64,000 nt of DNA, from positions 620,001-684,000 of the forward strand of contig CANLWN010000003.1 in the NCBI GenBank assembly GCA_947494825.1, given 5' to 3'. How positions within the stretch are numbered: position 1 is the first letter of the stretch; each line of letters begins with the position of its first letter. Below, in pieces: positions 42,784 through 50,701 of this stretch. This DNA is from an uncultured Flavobacteriaceae bacterium (GTDB lineage Bacteria > Bacteroidota > Bacteroidia > Flavobacteriales > Flavobacteriaceae). A model generated the notes under the pieces. The model was not told the origin of the DNA. It searched no databases and saw only the letters and a program-made list of their open reading frames with translations. Made by a program: the position numbers and the translations under genes.

Positions 42784-44370
42784 CTACAGTCCTCCTGTTC
42801 TTTTTAGTATGATTCCGGCATTATCCCTTTCAACGCGTTCCCCAAAGGCTGTTTCTTCAAATATTACTCCAGCTTCATTTTGTGTTCCCCCTTGTTCAGC
42901 AAACAATTCGCCCCAAAAACCGTTCCCAAAAATGTTATCCCCAAGATGTGTGTATTCATGGAGCACGGTTACCGCTACAAGGAATTCCAAAGCATCAGAA
43001 GTATCTAAATTAGCAGAGCTCTCCAAATCATTTACCAAATCAATGTCTATGAATAGAACATTTTCAAGCTCTTCAAATATGTGCCCCCTATAGCTCCCTA
43101 GCAGCTCGTTTTCTCCTTCTCCACCAAGTTGTTCTATTCGTATTTCAGGACCTTTGCCCCATTGCAAGGCTTCTTTTATTTTATCAATTGGCGCATCAGT
43201 AATACCATGGATAGCGTTCACCACAGTCTGATTATTGGTAACTAAAGGTAATTTATCTTGTAACAATTTAGTAAACTTTGGATAATCCTCCTTATACTGA
43301 GCAGCCTTGTCCTTTGGGTATGTTACCAACGGAAAATCCGTTACTATCGATCGGTCGGTTTTGGCAGCTATTATCTTCTTCGTTTGGGCCTTGGAATATG
43401 AAGACCAATTGTTGATATGGAGGAAATCCAACATTGGCTGTATCTGTAAGTTGTTTACCGCCAAATAATTCTCTTCCAAAAAGGTCAAATTCAACCGACT
43501 ATCCAATAGGTTTATCGAACCTTCTATAAAAACTTCCCAAAGTGAATTGCCCTCATCGTCTATAATAGGAACTGTGGGATCCCCAAGATCGCCACCTCCA
43601 AAGCCTCCCCCGCCTGTCCCCGAGCCTCCACCACCGCCACCTGATGAAGCATCAATGGAACCGCATTGTAGCGCGGTGCATTCCCTGGGGAGCTTTATCG
43701 GTGCGCCAAAACCAGGACTGGGCCCATCGGTGCATACAGAGGTGGTATACCATAGATAGCCCGGTTGCTGGGCTGCTGTACAGGTCTCTCCGGGAAGGTG
43801 ATTTGGTCCTCCATCACAAGGATAAGGAAATCCAAGCGTTACGGTATAACAACTACGTGCAGTGGAAGCGCCCTTACCCGATATTTCATCGGTAAGCAAT
43901 TCGGTCGTCCCAAAATGTCCAATAGTGATGCCCTCGTCATCCATCGACAATTCGCCAGAAAAATCATAGGATAAAAGTCTGGCATTCAAGCTTCCATCTA
44001 CTTCTTCGAGTAGGACATTCTCAATTCCATCTGAATTTTCCACACGTAGGGTATAAACGGTTTCCTCACCGGTTTCCACCATTATGATTTCGTCCGTATC
44101 CAGTTCGTAGACCTTTCCATCCTTGCCCAGGCCATTTTGACCATTTTTGGCGTTAACATCAAAACTAGAGGAGATTGTCGCGTAGTTATCCACATTTTTT
44201 AGTTTGACCTCTAAGTCTGCCAAGGTAATAGCACTCACTATTGGCCCCTCAGTTTGATCAGGGGAAACGATCAATTCCTGTGTTGGTTCAATGGATTCAT
44301 CTTGAGTGCAGGAAAACGAAAATGTTAGGATGCTGGACAATAGTAGCCCTCTGAAAAAGTTGTTTTTCAT
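42784..44370 (-). CDS. Large lipoprotein with HEYTH metallopeptidase C-terminus
   Basis: 528 aa from the ATG at 44370, which gives a lipoprotein signal (SILTFSFSC, Cys21); the frame starts 8 codons earlier. Domains: acidic N-terminal part, a Cys-rich segment (about 180-245), a Gly-rich linker GGGGGSGTGGGGFGGGDLGD, then a C-terminal domain ending with VLHEYTHLGDNIFGNGFWGE and a later Glu-rich LFAEQGG. HExxH plus an extra Glu fits zincin toxins such as Tox-MPTase families. GC content and strand differ from the array. Candidate surface-anchored toxin with two downstream paralogues. Confidence 0.6.
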   Translation of the reverse strand: MKNNFFRGLLLSSILTFSFSCTQDESIEPTQELIVSPDQTEGPIVSAITLADLEVKLKNVDNYATISSSFDVNAKNGQNGLGKDGKVYELDTDEIIMVETGEETVYTLRVENSDGIENVLLEEVDGSLNARLLSYDFSGELSMDDEGITIGHFGTTELLTDEISGKGASTARSCYTVTLGFPYPCDGGPNHLPGETCTAAQQPGYLWYTTSVCTDGPSPGFGAPIKLPRECTALQCGSIDASSGGGGGGSGTGGGGFGGGDLGDPTVPIIDDEGNSLWEVFIEGSINLLDSRLNLTFLEENYLAVNNLQIQPMLDFLHINNWSSYSKAQTKKIIAAKTDRSIVTDFPLVTYPKDKAAQYKEDYPKFTKLLQDKLPLVTNNQTVVNAIHGITDAPIDKIKEALQWGKGPEIRIEQLGGEGENELLGSYRGHIFEELENVLFIDIDLVNDLESSANLDTSDALEFLVAVTVLHEYTHLGDNIFGNGFWGELFAEQGGTQNEAGVIFEETAFGERVERDNAGIILKRTGGL

Positions 44371-44616
44371 GTTTCTTGGATTGGTTGTTATCAATCTGTA
44401 ATAAATTCACTACAAATATGCAATTAAATACAATCAAAACAAATGTATTTATCTTTCATTTTAGCAGAGGTAACATAATACAAATAAGGGCCGTAGTTCT
44501 ATTTGCATCTAATCCTTCGTTGGTTTTAAAATTTTCCATCCTTAAGGAAGCCTTGGGGACAGTTCTTCGAAGCACTTACAGCTAAATTGTTAACTTATCC
44601 TATTTTAATGAACTAA
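44371..44616. other. Intergenic, no gene seen
   Basis: AT-rich leader region upstream of the metallopeptidase lipoprotein gene. It must contain that gene's promoter, but I cannot place it with confidence. Confidence 0.4.
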
Positions 44617-44737
44617 GTCCAACAACTATAACCTACCCGCCGGAGGAGCAGGAAAATCCTGTTAATCGACTATCTTTGGTACAAGCGGACGTTTCCTATG
44701 GAAACTGTCCGCAACTAATCATACACAAACCGTTGCC
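44617..44737 (+). repeat. attC-like site A22
   Basis: R'' GTCCAACA (44617-44624), ACTATAACC, a central GGACGTTTCC..GGAAACTGTCC stem, AATCATACAC, R' CCGTTGCC (44730-44737). First site after the minus-strand island. Confidence 0.65.
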
Positions 44738-44840
44738 AAAGTTCAAATAAACGATTTGGATATTAGAAAATCAAATACATCGATTTTATTCCAATTTGGT
44801 AGTATAGAGATGTATTTTACATTTTTATAAATAAGTTGTC
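44738..44840 (+). repeat. Type B box plus type D element, directly abutting A22
   Basis: AAAGTTCAAATAAACGATT begins at the base after the R' box. It contains a perfect inverted repeat AAATACATC (44773-44781) / GATGTATTT (44809-44817) and ends AAGTTGTC. Confidence 0.7.
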
Positions 44841-44846
44841 CAACAT

Positions 44847-45686
44847 ATGAATAAACGAATGAAATACTTAATGATAATTGGATTTCTGATATTAAATTCA
44901 GGAATAAATCTAAATGCTCAAACAACTTCTGACTCTCTTAAACCAAAAATGAAAATGGTAAAAGAAGTTTTGTATAAACCTGAAAATGGACAGTTAAAAA
45001 ATCGTGAAAATCTTTTTGACTCTAACATTAGTTCATATATGATTTTTGACAAAAACGAAAAGGTAATAGAAAACGGGAAATATGAAAGAGACGGTTCTCT
45101 TTACGAAAAAACCATTTACGCAAGAAATGAGGAAGGAGTTGCTCAAAAAGCTATGAAGAAAAATTCATCGGACGAATTAAAAAGCTATTGGACCTATGAG
45201 TACGATTCAAATGATAATATGATTGAAGTTAAAACTTATGATTCGGACAATAATCTGACAAATATCCAATCGAATGAGTATGACGAAAACGGAAATAACA
45301 TTGAGATGTCACTCAAAAGACCAGGAAGTGAAAATGGCTGGAAATATGTTTACAAATATAATTTTGACAACAAAAAAATTGAACAGTTTAGATATAAACC
45401 TGATGGTAGTTTAAAAGATAGAAGAACATATTCTTACGATAAAGACGGGAATGAGAATTTGCAATTCAAATTCAATCCTGATGGAAGTTTTACGAAATTC
45501 GTGTCCGAATATGATAAAATGGATAACTTGACTGTTCAAAATTGGTTTAACGAACATGACGAACAAACACACCAAACATCTTTCGAATATGTCTATGACA
45601 AAAATGGAAATTGGATTTCAAAAAGAAGAAGTTCGAATGGAGAATTAGGAATGGTTTGGGAAAGGCAAATAGAATATTACAAATAA
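44847..45686 (+). CDS. Exported YD-repeat-like protein
   Basis: 279 aa with signal peptide (..GFLILNSGINLNAQ). From about residue 110 it consists of repeats such as YEYDSNDNMIEVKTYDSDNN, NEYDENGNNIEMSLKRPGSE, YSYDKDGNENLQFKFNPDGS and YVYDKNGNWISKRRSSNGEL: a short RHS/YD-type beta repeat array of the kind seen in surface proteins. No toxin domain is attached. A related layout is seen at 49341. Confidence 0.7.
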   Translation: MNKRMKYLMIIGFLILNSGINLNAQTTSDSLKPKMKMVKEVLYKPENGQLKNRENLFDSNISSYMIFDKNEKVIENGKYERDGSLYEKTIYARNEEGVAQKAMKKNSSDELKSYWTYEYDSNDNMIEVKTYDSDNNLTNIQSNEYDENGNNIEMSLKRPGSENGWKYVYKYNFDNKKIEQFRYKPDGSLKDRRTYSYDKDGNENLQFKFNPDGSFTKFVSEYDKMDNLTVQNWFNEHDEQTHQTSFEYVYDKNGNWISKRRSSNGELGMVWERQIEYYK

Positions 45687-45697
45687 AAAAATACGTT

Positions 45698-45797
45698 GCA
45701 CAACAATGGCTATAACCTGCCTGCCCTCCAAAGGCGGGCAGGCAGGTAAATAGGCAGGGTTTTGTGGCACACCAAAATAATAGCAGAGACCGTTATA
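45698..45797 (+). repeat. attC-like site A23 with perfect GC-rich palindrome
   Basis: R'' GCACAACA, TGGCTATAA, then CCTGCCTGCCC (45716-45726) paired exactly with GGGCAGGCAGG (45736-45746), AATAATAGC, R' CCGTTATA (45790-45797). Confidence 0.75.
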
Positions 45798-45815
45798 AAA
45801 CATTTTGTAACCCGA

Positions 45816-46229
45816 ATGGACGTAAAATTATTCTTTCCAATTATTTTCTTTTTCATAATCATCGCTTGTGACAATAGAACCCAAAAGGAAAAATTTGACA
45901 AACACGTTTACGATGAATACCATTCCAAGTATAACGGAATTGTTATAGCAAAGTACATTGATAACAATGACCATAACAGACACATAATAAAAATAGAACA
46001 CGAAGTATTTGGAATAAATAGAAAGGATTTGACCTTTCAAAGTCTACAGTTATTTGACTTTATCCAAGTTGGAGATACGCTATTAAAAGATAATCAATCC
46101 ATCAAATTAAATATAAAACGAATGAATTTGGACACAGTAATTCCCCTAGATTTCGGCAATGTTAAAGGAAAGAATCTATATTACTGGGAAAATCAATATG
46201 TAAAACGGGAATTTAGTATTGATGATTGA
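45816..46229 (+). CDS. Small lipoprotein of unknown function
   Basis: 137 aa from ATG 45816 (the frame is open through site A23, but this start gives the lipoprotein signal FFFIIIAC). The mature domain is charged and probably beta-rich (YNGIVIAKYIDNNDHNRHII, FDFIQVGDTLLKDNQSIKLN). No family recognised. Confidence 0.6.
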   Translation: MDVKLFFPIIFFFIIIACDNRTQKEKFDKHVYDEYHSKYNGIVIAKYIDNNDHNRHIIKIEHEVFGINRKDLTFQSLQLFDFIQVGDTLLKDNQSIKLNIKRMNLDTVIPLDFGNVKGKNLYYWENQYVKREFSIDD

Positions 46230-46390
46230 CGAGATAATTGGATATACCATTTTTCATCTCATACTGAATACAATCAGTGGGACGATTAGATAGATTTATG
46301 GCTCGATTTGGAGAACTATTTTCAAAAAGCCAAAGTTTAAATTCAAGAAATACCTGTTCAGAAGAAAAAGAATAACTTAAACACATAATT

Positions 46391-46413
46391 GACGGTTATG
46401 CGAAACCGTTAGA
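46391..46413 (+). repeat. attC-like right half A24
   Basis: GACGGTTATGCGAAA, R' CCGTTAGA (46406-46413). Resembles the right half of A1. The 46230-46390 stretch shows no left half and no gene. Confidence 0.5.
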
Positions 46414-46433
46414 CCTCATTAAAACTAATTTCA

Positions 46434-47294
46434 TTGCTAATAAATAATTCCATATTCAAAAAGTTAGCAAATCAAGTTTTAGAAAACACTTTGGTTAAAG
46501 AAGACCTCAGAGTTTATTGTTTTGACCAAACTGAAAAAGCTCTTAAAAGTTGGGAATCCAATAAACCCAATAAGGCAACGCGAGATATTAACAAAGCGAT
46601 TCAATTCTTGCCGGATGTTCCGTTCCTTTTAATCATGAAAGCGTTATTTTATTGTTCCGCTAAAAAAACTGTGGAATCAAATTCCATTATTGATTCTCTT
46701 AACGAAATAGAACTCTCCGAACTGGAATTGAATTTAATGCAGTATATAGCAAGTTGTAATCATGTCCATGAAAGGAAGTTTCATGAATCAATTTGGTTTG
46801 CTGATGAGATAATAAAAAGAGATGAAAAAGCATACTATGCATATTTCCCAAAGGCAATTTCTCTACAAGAGTTAAATGAACACAAAAAGGCGATTAAAAA
46901 TTTCAAGATAGCTCTAAAAGAAAAATTACTATTAAACGAAATTAAAGCGTGTTTAGCATTCAGCTACATGAAAAACAAAAGATTTATTAAAGCTTTGGTT
47001 TTACATCTAAGTGTCAAAAAATATTTCGAAGAGAATTACAAAGTAAATCACCATATTGGAGTAAATTTCTTTTTATTAAATTTCTTTGCCAAAAGTCTGA
47101 AATATGTCAACAAGTCAATTGAATTAAAATCGGATTTTGCCGAAGCCTATAGGACAAGAGGATTGATTTACTTGACGCAAGGAAAAAAAAGCAAAGCTAA
47201 AGAGGAATTAGAAATAGCAAGAAAACTAGGCGCAACTGATATTGACAAAACAATGAACAGATTTAAATTGAATGAAAAAAATAACGAGGCCTAA
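46434..47294 (+). CDS. TPR-repeat cytoplasmic protein
   Basis: 286 aa from TTG 46434 (no ATG until well into the helices). No signal peptide. TPR-type helical pairs occur from about 30 to 270, e.g. CFDQTEKALKSWESNKPNKA, YFPKAISLQELNEHKKAIKN, and YRTRGLIYLTQGKKSKAKEE. Its stop GCC TAA overlaps the R'' box of A25. Partner unknown. Confidence 0.7.
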   Translation: MLINNSIFKKLANQVLENTLVKEDLRVYCFDQTEKALKSWESNKPNKATRDINKAIQFLPDVPFLLIMKALFYCSAKKTVESNSIIDSLNEIELSELELNLMQYIASCNHVHERKFHESIWFADEIIKRDEKAYYAYFPKAISLQELNEHKKAIKNFKIALKEKLLLNEIKACLAFSYMKNKRFIKALVLHLSVKKYFEENYKVNHHIGVNFFLLNFFAKSLKYVNKSIELKSDFAEAYRTRGLIYLTQGKKSKAKEELEIARKLGATDIDKTMNRFKLNEKNNEA

Positions 47295-47361
47295 CCAGGG
47301 CTATAACCTGCAGGCAGGTTCATCACGCCTTAGCGAGACGTAATCATAGCCATGACCGTTA
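47288..47361 (+). repeat. attC-like site A25
   Basis: R'' GCCTAACC, AGGGCTATAACCTGCAGGCAGG, AATCATAGCC, R' CCGTTA (47356-47361). It is followed with no gap by a type B-like AAAGTTCAAAGAAAG. Confidence 0.7.
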
Positions 47362-47384
47362 AAGTTCAAAGAAAGAAATAGATG
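47361..47384 (+). repeat. Type B junction box (variant) fused to A25
   Basis: AAAGTTCAAAGAAAGAAATAG, ending at the start codon of the next gene. Confidence 0.45.
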
Positions 47385-47630
47385 AACATAGTAAGACAAT
47401 TTGATGTATTCGAAAAAGCTTCAGATTACATTTACGAAGAAATTGAAATCGAAAGTTTTGACCTGGAAGCTGCTAAAAAACATCTTGACAATACAGAAAA
47501 TGACCCGTTGCTTTACAATGGATATAAGATTGAAGGAAAAATAAAATCATACTTTGAAAGCCTTGGCTACAAGTTCCTTACCGATAGGTATGATTATTTC
47601 TTATGTTGCTACCAAGATGATAACAAGTAA
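47382..47630 (+). CDS. Small acidic protein, possible immunity protein
   Basis: 82 aa, acidic, cytoplasmic: FEKASDYIYEEIEIESFDLE, SYFESLGYKFLTDRYDYFLC. No family recognised. It is followed 12 nt later by the barstar-like gene in the same unit, which supports, without proving, an immunity role. Confidence 0.5.
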   Translation: MNIVRQFDVFEKASDYIYEEIEIESFDLEAAKKHLDNTENDPLLYNGYKIEGKIKSYFESLGYKFLTDRYDYFLCCYQDDNK

Positions 47631-47642
47631 AAGCCTAAATGA

Positions 47643-47936
47643 ATGATGAAAACAGAATATGTTATCAACGGAACTCGAATTAAAAGTGAAAAGATATTCT
47701 ATAATGAAATTGAAAAAGTACTTACTAGTGGTTTAACTTGGAAGATTGGAAGGAACTTAAATGCATTTAATGATGTTCTTAGAGGAGGGTTTGGATGTTA
47801 TGATTACGGAGAAGAGTTTATTCTTAAATGGAAGAATTTTAGTGTTAGTGAAAGACATTTGGACCCTGGATTCTTAAAGAGGGTTTTGGGGATATTAGAA
47901 GAAAATGAAAATGTAACCTTTGTAAAATTCAAATAA
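47643..47936 (+). CDS. Barstar-like ribonuclease inhibitor
   Basis: 97 aa. GTRIKSEKIFYNEIEKVLTS then WKIGRNLNAFNDVLRGGFGC fits the barstar fold: a helix followed by the conserved G-R-N-L-D/N-A-x-x-D-x-L segment that contacts the RNase active site. No barnase-type RNase is seen nearby, so it is an orphan inhibitor or protects against incoming RNase toxins. M2 is an equally good start. The stop (TTC AAA TAA) lies inside the type B box. Confidence 0.75.
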   Translation: MMKTEYVINGTRIKSEKIFYNEIEKVLTSGLTWKIGRNLNAFNDVLRGGFGCYDYGEEFILKWKNFSVSERHLDPGFLKRVLGILEENENVTFVKFK

Positions 47937-48026
47937 ACGGTTCGAATATTAGATGATAAAATATATCGATTTTATTCCGATTTGGGTATATAGAAGTACA
48001 TTTTACATCGCTATAAACAAGTTGCG
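47925..48026 (+). repeat. Type B box plus type D element
   Basis: AAATTCAAATAAACGGTTC (contains the barstar stop), ATATATCGATTTTATTCC..AAGTACATTTTACATC, terminal AAGTTGCG. Confidence 0.65.
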
Positions 48027-48049
48027 TGTAATGCCAGCAAACTTTTGAA

Positions 48050-48637
48050 ATGGGAAAGAAAATTAGAAATATTATCATTTTAATTTCAGGGGTTATAATG
48101 GTTTATTCCCTTTTTTCTTTAACTGTGTCCAATTCCATCTCAGAAGAATACGGAGTTAATTTTAATGAAAAGAGAATAGAATTGGGAATTGAACCACTAA
48201 CCGGAAATTGGACTCTGGACAGTATTGCATTACAACCACCGATAGCTGGAATAATGTGTTTCCCAAGTACTTGGAGAACTACCTCTGAATATAGATTTCT
48301 TGAAGATAAAAGGTATTGTCAATATTGGTCTAACAGAAATACGGACACATTAAAACCTTATCATAAAAACAAAAGAATTTACTTTACCAAAAGTTACTGG
48401 GTTTGGAAAAACGAAATCACTTTAGAATACGATACATATATCAATCCGAATTCGGAATTGGCTGAATATGAAGAATTGGAAGTTTCAATTCATTGGTGGA
48501 GCAAAGAAATATATGGACATCTTGCACATATGAAAAATGGAGAGGATTTATTGATTGACTTTGAGCCTAATCGCTCTATGTACGGATTTAAAAAATCAAA
48601 AGTTGAAAGAATATTGACCGAATGGAATCTAAAGTAA
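48050..48637 (+). CDS. Exported or membrane-anchored protein of unknown function
   Basis: 195 aa. An N-terminal hydrophobic helix (about 7-27) is either a signal or an anchor. The mature part has several Trp-rich strands (LTGNWTLDSIALQPP, YCQYWSNRNTDTLK, KSYWVWKNEITLEYDTYINP), reminiscent of small lipocalin-like barrels. Family not assigned. Between B+D and A26. Confidence 0.55.
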   Translation: MGKKIRNIIILISGVIMVYSLFSLTVSNSISEEYGVNFNEKRIELGIEPLTGNWTLDSIALQPPIAGIMCFPSTWRTTSEYRFLEDKRYCQYWSNRNTDTLKPYHKNKRIYFTKSYWVWKNEITLEYDTYINPNSELAEYEELEVSIHWWSKEIYGHLAHMKNGEDLLIDFEPNRSMYGFKKSKVERILTEWNLK

Positions 48638-48644
48638 AAACACT

Positions 48645-48778
48645 ACGAACAACATGGGATATACGTAATTGCTTGAAAGTGTTTAAAGTGTACTCGTGAA
48701 ATTCTAACGAATTTCGAGAAGATATATTTTTTTGCAATCTTTATCCTTTAGTAACCACTCATAGCCAAAACCGTTACC
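48645..48778 (+). repeat. attC-like site A26
   Basis: R'' CGAACAACA, GGGATATACGTAATTGC, central hairpin GAAATTC/GAATTTC (48698-48715) with CTCG/CGAG flanks, CTCATAGCC, R' CCGTTACC (48771-48778). Confidence 0.75.
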
Positions 48779-48793
48779 CATAATGCCAAACCA

Positions 48794-49201
48794 ATGACAA
48801 AACAAATAATATTTATCATGGTTTTATCTTCAATTCTATCATTTCTCGGTTGTAAAAACGAACCAATCTGTACTGTGAATGAAAATAACGCTGGAAAAGA
48901 AGTCTATGACTTGGATGAGGCTACTTGTTTCATTGCTTTGAAACTAAAAAAGAAAAAGTCTGACTTGAATTTGATTCGTGACGCTTTAATTGCGGAAGAA
49001 AACTATATGAACAAAAGTGGACTGACTTCTGAAAACCCAAACTCAGAAAGCGAAACGGAATCAAACACCGAATTGGATATTAACCAAATGGTGGAATACG
49101 CTCTGAATGAGGAAAAAGTTGACCTAACAAAAGAAGAATTAATCGAAATCTATGACACCGAAATTGAATATTTAATTTTCATCGGAGTCGTGGGAGAATA
49201 A
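48794..49201 (+). CDS. Lipoprotein with a signal peptide shared with the DUF4375 gene
   Basis: 135 aa, lipobox SFLGC (Cys20). The first ~20 codons and the 15 nt before the start match those at 23249 (MTKQIIxIMxLSSILSFLGCK), but the mature parts are unrelated: here a short acidic helical protein (LNLIRDALIAEENYMNKSGL, IDYxxEIEYLIF-like end). So the export signal and 5' flank behave as an exchangeable module. Confidence 0.65.
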   Translation: MTKQIIFIMVLSSILSFLGCKNEPICTVNENNAGKEVYDLDEATCFIALKLKKKKSDLNLIRDALIAEENYMNKSGLTSENPNSESETESNTELDINQMVEYALNEEKVDLTKEELIEIYDTEIEYLIFIGVVGE

Positions 49202-49208
49202 AAACTAT

Positions 49209-49313
49209 GCACAACATTGGCTATAAGTAAATGCTTGTTATCGTTTACTTCTGAAAATCTTCGCGGATTTTCAGCTTGGCTGGCAGGTAGGAATCATAGC
49301 CTAGATCGTTTGC
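49209..49313 (+). repeat. attC-like site A27
   Basis: R'' GCACAACA, TGGCTATAAGTAAATGC, central hairpin CTGAAAATC/GATTTTCAG (49251-49274), AATCATAGCC, R' TCGTTTGC (49306-49313). Confidence 0.75.
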
Positions 49314-49340
49314 AAATATTATTTCCCAAATTAAATCTTA

Positions 49341-50384
49341 ATGAAAAGTATTTTACAAATAGCCATTTACATAATTTCCACGCATTGTGTTTTTTCGCAG
49401 TTTGCGTTCAATTATCACGACTTAAAACTTAATAATAAACCAAAATCATCATACTCCATTATTCAGACTGAAAATGGGAAAGTTAAAAGAATCTCGGAGT
49501 TTGATGACAAGAATAGATTGATTTTTAAATATCGGGAAACTGAGATTCCTCCTTTTTTTAAGGACAAGTGGAAAATGCCTCATAGGTTCATCTATGGGTA
49601 TGAATATGATAAAAACAATAGGATTACAAGACAATATGACTTCAATTCCAACGCAGGGCTTAAAATTTTTGAATATCGTTATGAAAACAATTTAAAAATA
49701 ACCATTGAATTAGAATATACTGACCTAAATGAGCCAGAACAAAATACCAATCCCTATGGTTACATTGATAAAATCAAAAGTTTTTCGGAGTTAATTCAAT
49801 CCAACGAGACCAAGAACATTTTAACGTCAAACAAAAAGGTTCGATATGTAGAAAAACTAAACGAATTCGAGGAACCTATTGAAATATATGAGAATAGTAG
49901 AATATTCGGTGATTCTATAGTTACCATTATTAATTACAAAGAAAAAGGTAAGGAATTGACAAAAAAGGTCGTTGGACTAAACTCTAACGAAATAAAAAGA
50001 GAAGTCATAAATGATTATTCTATCGAAAACTCAGTTGTGACTGAAATTATAAATTTCAGAAACGAAAAAAAGACATCAATATATCGATTTGCAGAATCTA
50101 AGAACTTAACTGACAATACAGAAACAAGTTATTCTGAAAGACGAGGAATACTTACGATCAGACATAACATTTTTGACTCTAACAACTACCCAACTAGAAT
50201 ATTAGTCTATGAAACTGACTTTAAAGGGGAATTAGTTGTTCCGCTATCATCAAAACTCAAAAAAATTGCGGAAATGGAATACTCATATGACGAAGATGGA
50301 CTTATAAAGAAAGAGAAAATGACTAACTATAAAACGGGAGAAAAAGAAACTCGTAAGTATAAATATTCAATTAAAACCAAATAA
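49341..50384 (+). CDS. Exported YD-repeat-like protein
   Basis: 347 aa with signal peptide (..IISTHCVFSQ). Contains YD-like beta repeats: YEYDKNNRITRQYDFNSNAG, FEYRYENNLKITIELEYTDL, MEYSYDEDGLIKKEKMTNYK and ETRKYKYS at the end. Similar in kind to 44847. Presumably surface or periplasmic; no enzymatic domain seen. Confidence 0.65.
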   Translation: MKSILQIAIYIISTHCVFSQFAFNYHDLKLNNKPKSSYSIIQTENGKVKRISEFDDKNRLIFKYRETEIPPFFKDKWKMPHRFIYGYEYDKNNRITRQYDFNSNAGLKIFEYRYENNLKITIELEYTDLNEPEQNTNPYGYIDKIKSFSELIQSNETKNILTSNKKVRYVEKLNEFEEPIEIYENSRIFGDSIVTIINYKEKGKELTKKVVGLNSNEIKREVINDYSIENSVVTEIINFRNEKKTSIYRFAESKNLTDNTETSYSERRGILTIRHNIFDSNNYPTRILVYETDFKGELVVPLSSKLKKIAEMEYSYDEDGLIKKEKMTNYKTGEKETRKYKYSIKTK

Positions 50385-50390
50385 ATAACA

Positions 50391-50508
50391 TTTGCTAACA
50401 TTGACTCTAAGTAATTGCTCCTACTCGCCTATTTTGGAAATTCCTGCGGAATTTCCAACTTGGTGTATACCTGCAAAGCCTGCCTGCCCTCCAAAGGCGG
50501 GCCCGCTT
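50391..50508 (+). repeat. attC-like left half and centre, A28
   Basis: TTGCTAACA, TGACTCTAAGTAATTGC, central hairpin GGAAATTCC/GGAATTTCC (50435-50455), then the GC-rich element; the R' end is replaced by a type C element. Confidence 0.6.
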
Positions 50509-50526
50509 ACTCACTTCCCAAGTTGA

Positions 50527-50597
50527 TCAAAAAGTAGTATTTTTCATGTTATGTAGCATGGATATACGGAGTTTTCCATGTATCCAGTAGTTGTAAA
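50527..50597 (+). repeat. Type C junction element
   Basis: AAAAAGTAGTATTTTTCATG, hairpin GGATATACGGAG/TTTTCCATGTATCC and terminal AGTAGTTGTAAAGC. It seems to have supplied a new right end to A28. The 50598-50701 stretch has no gene. Confidence 0.6.
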
Positions 50598-50701
50598 GCA
50601 TTTGAGCGCGCGTTTACTCATTCAAATGATAGTATAACTAAATATGACTTTTTCAAAACAAAAATCCGAAATAAATTGAACTCAAATCAGACCGACTAAT
50701 T

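Noticed and set aside
43547-43759. Plus-strand Pro-rich ORF inside the metallopeptidase lipoprotein gene
   Set aside because: It is the antisense of the Gly-rich linker; the minus-strand protein has signal, linker and zincin motif.
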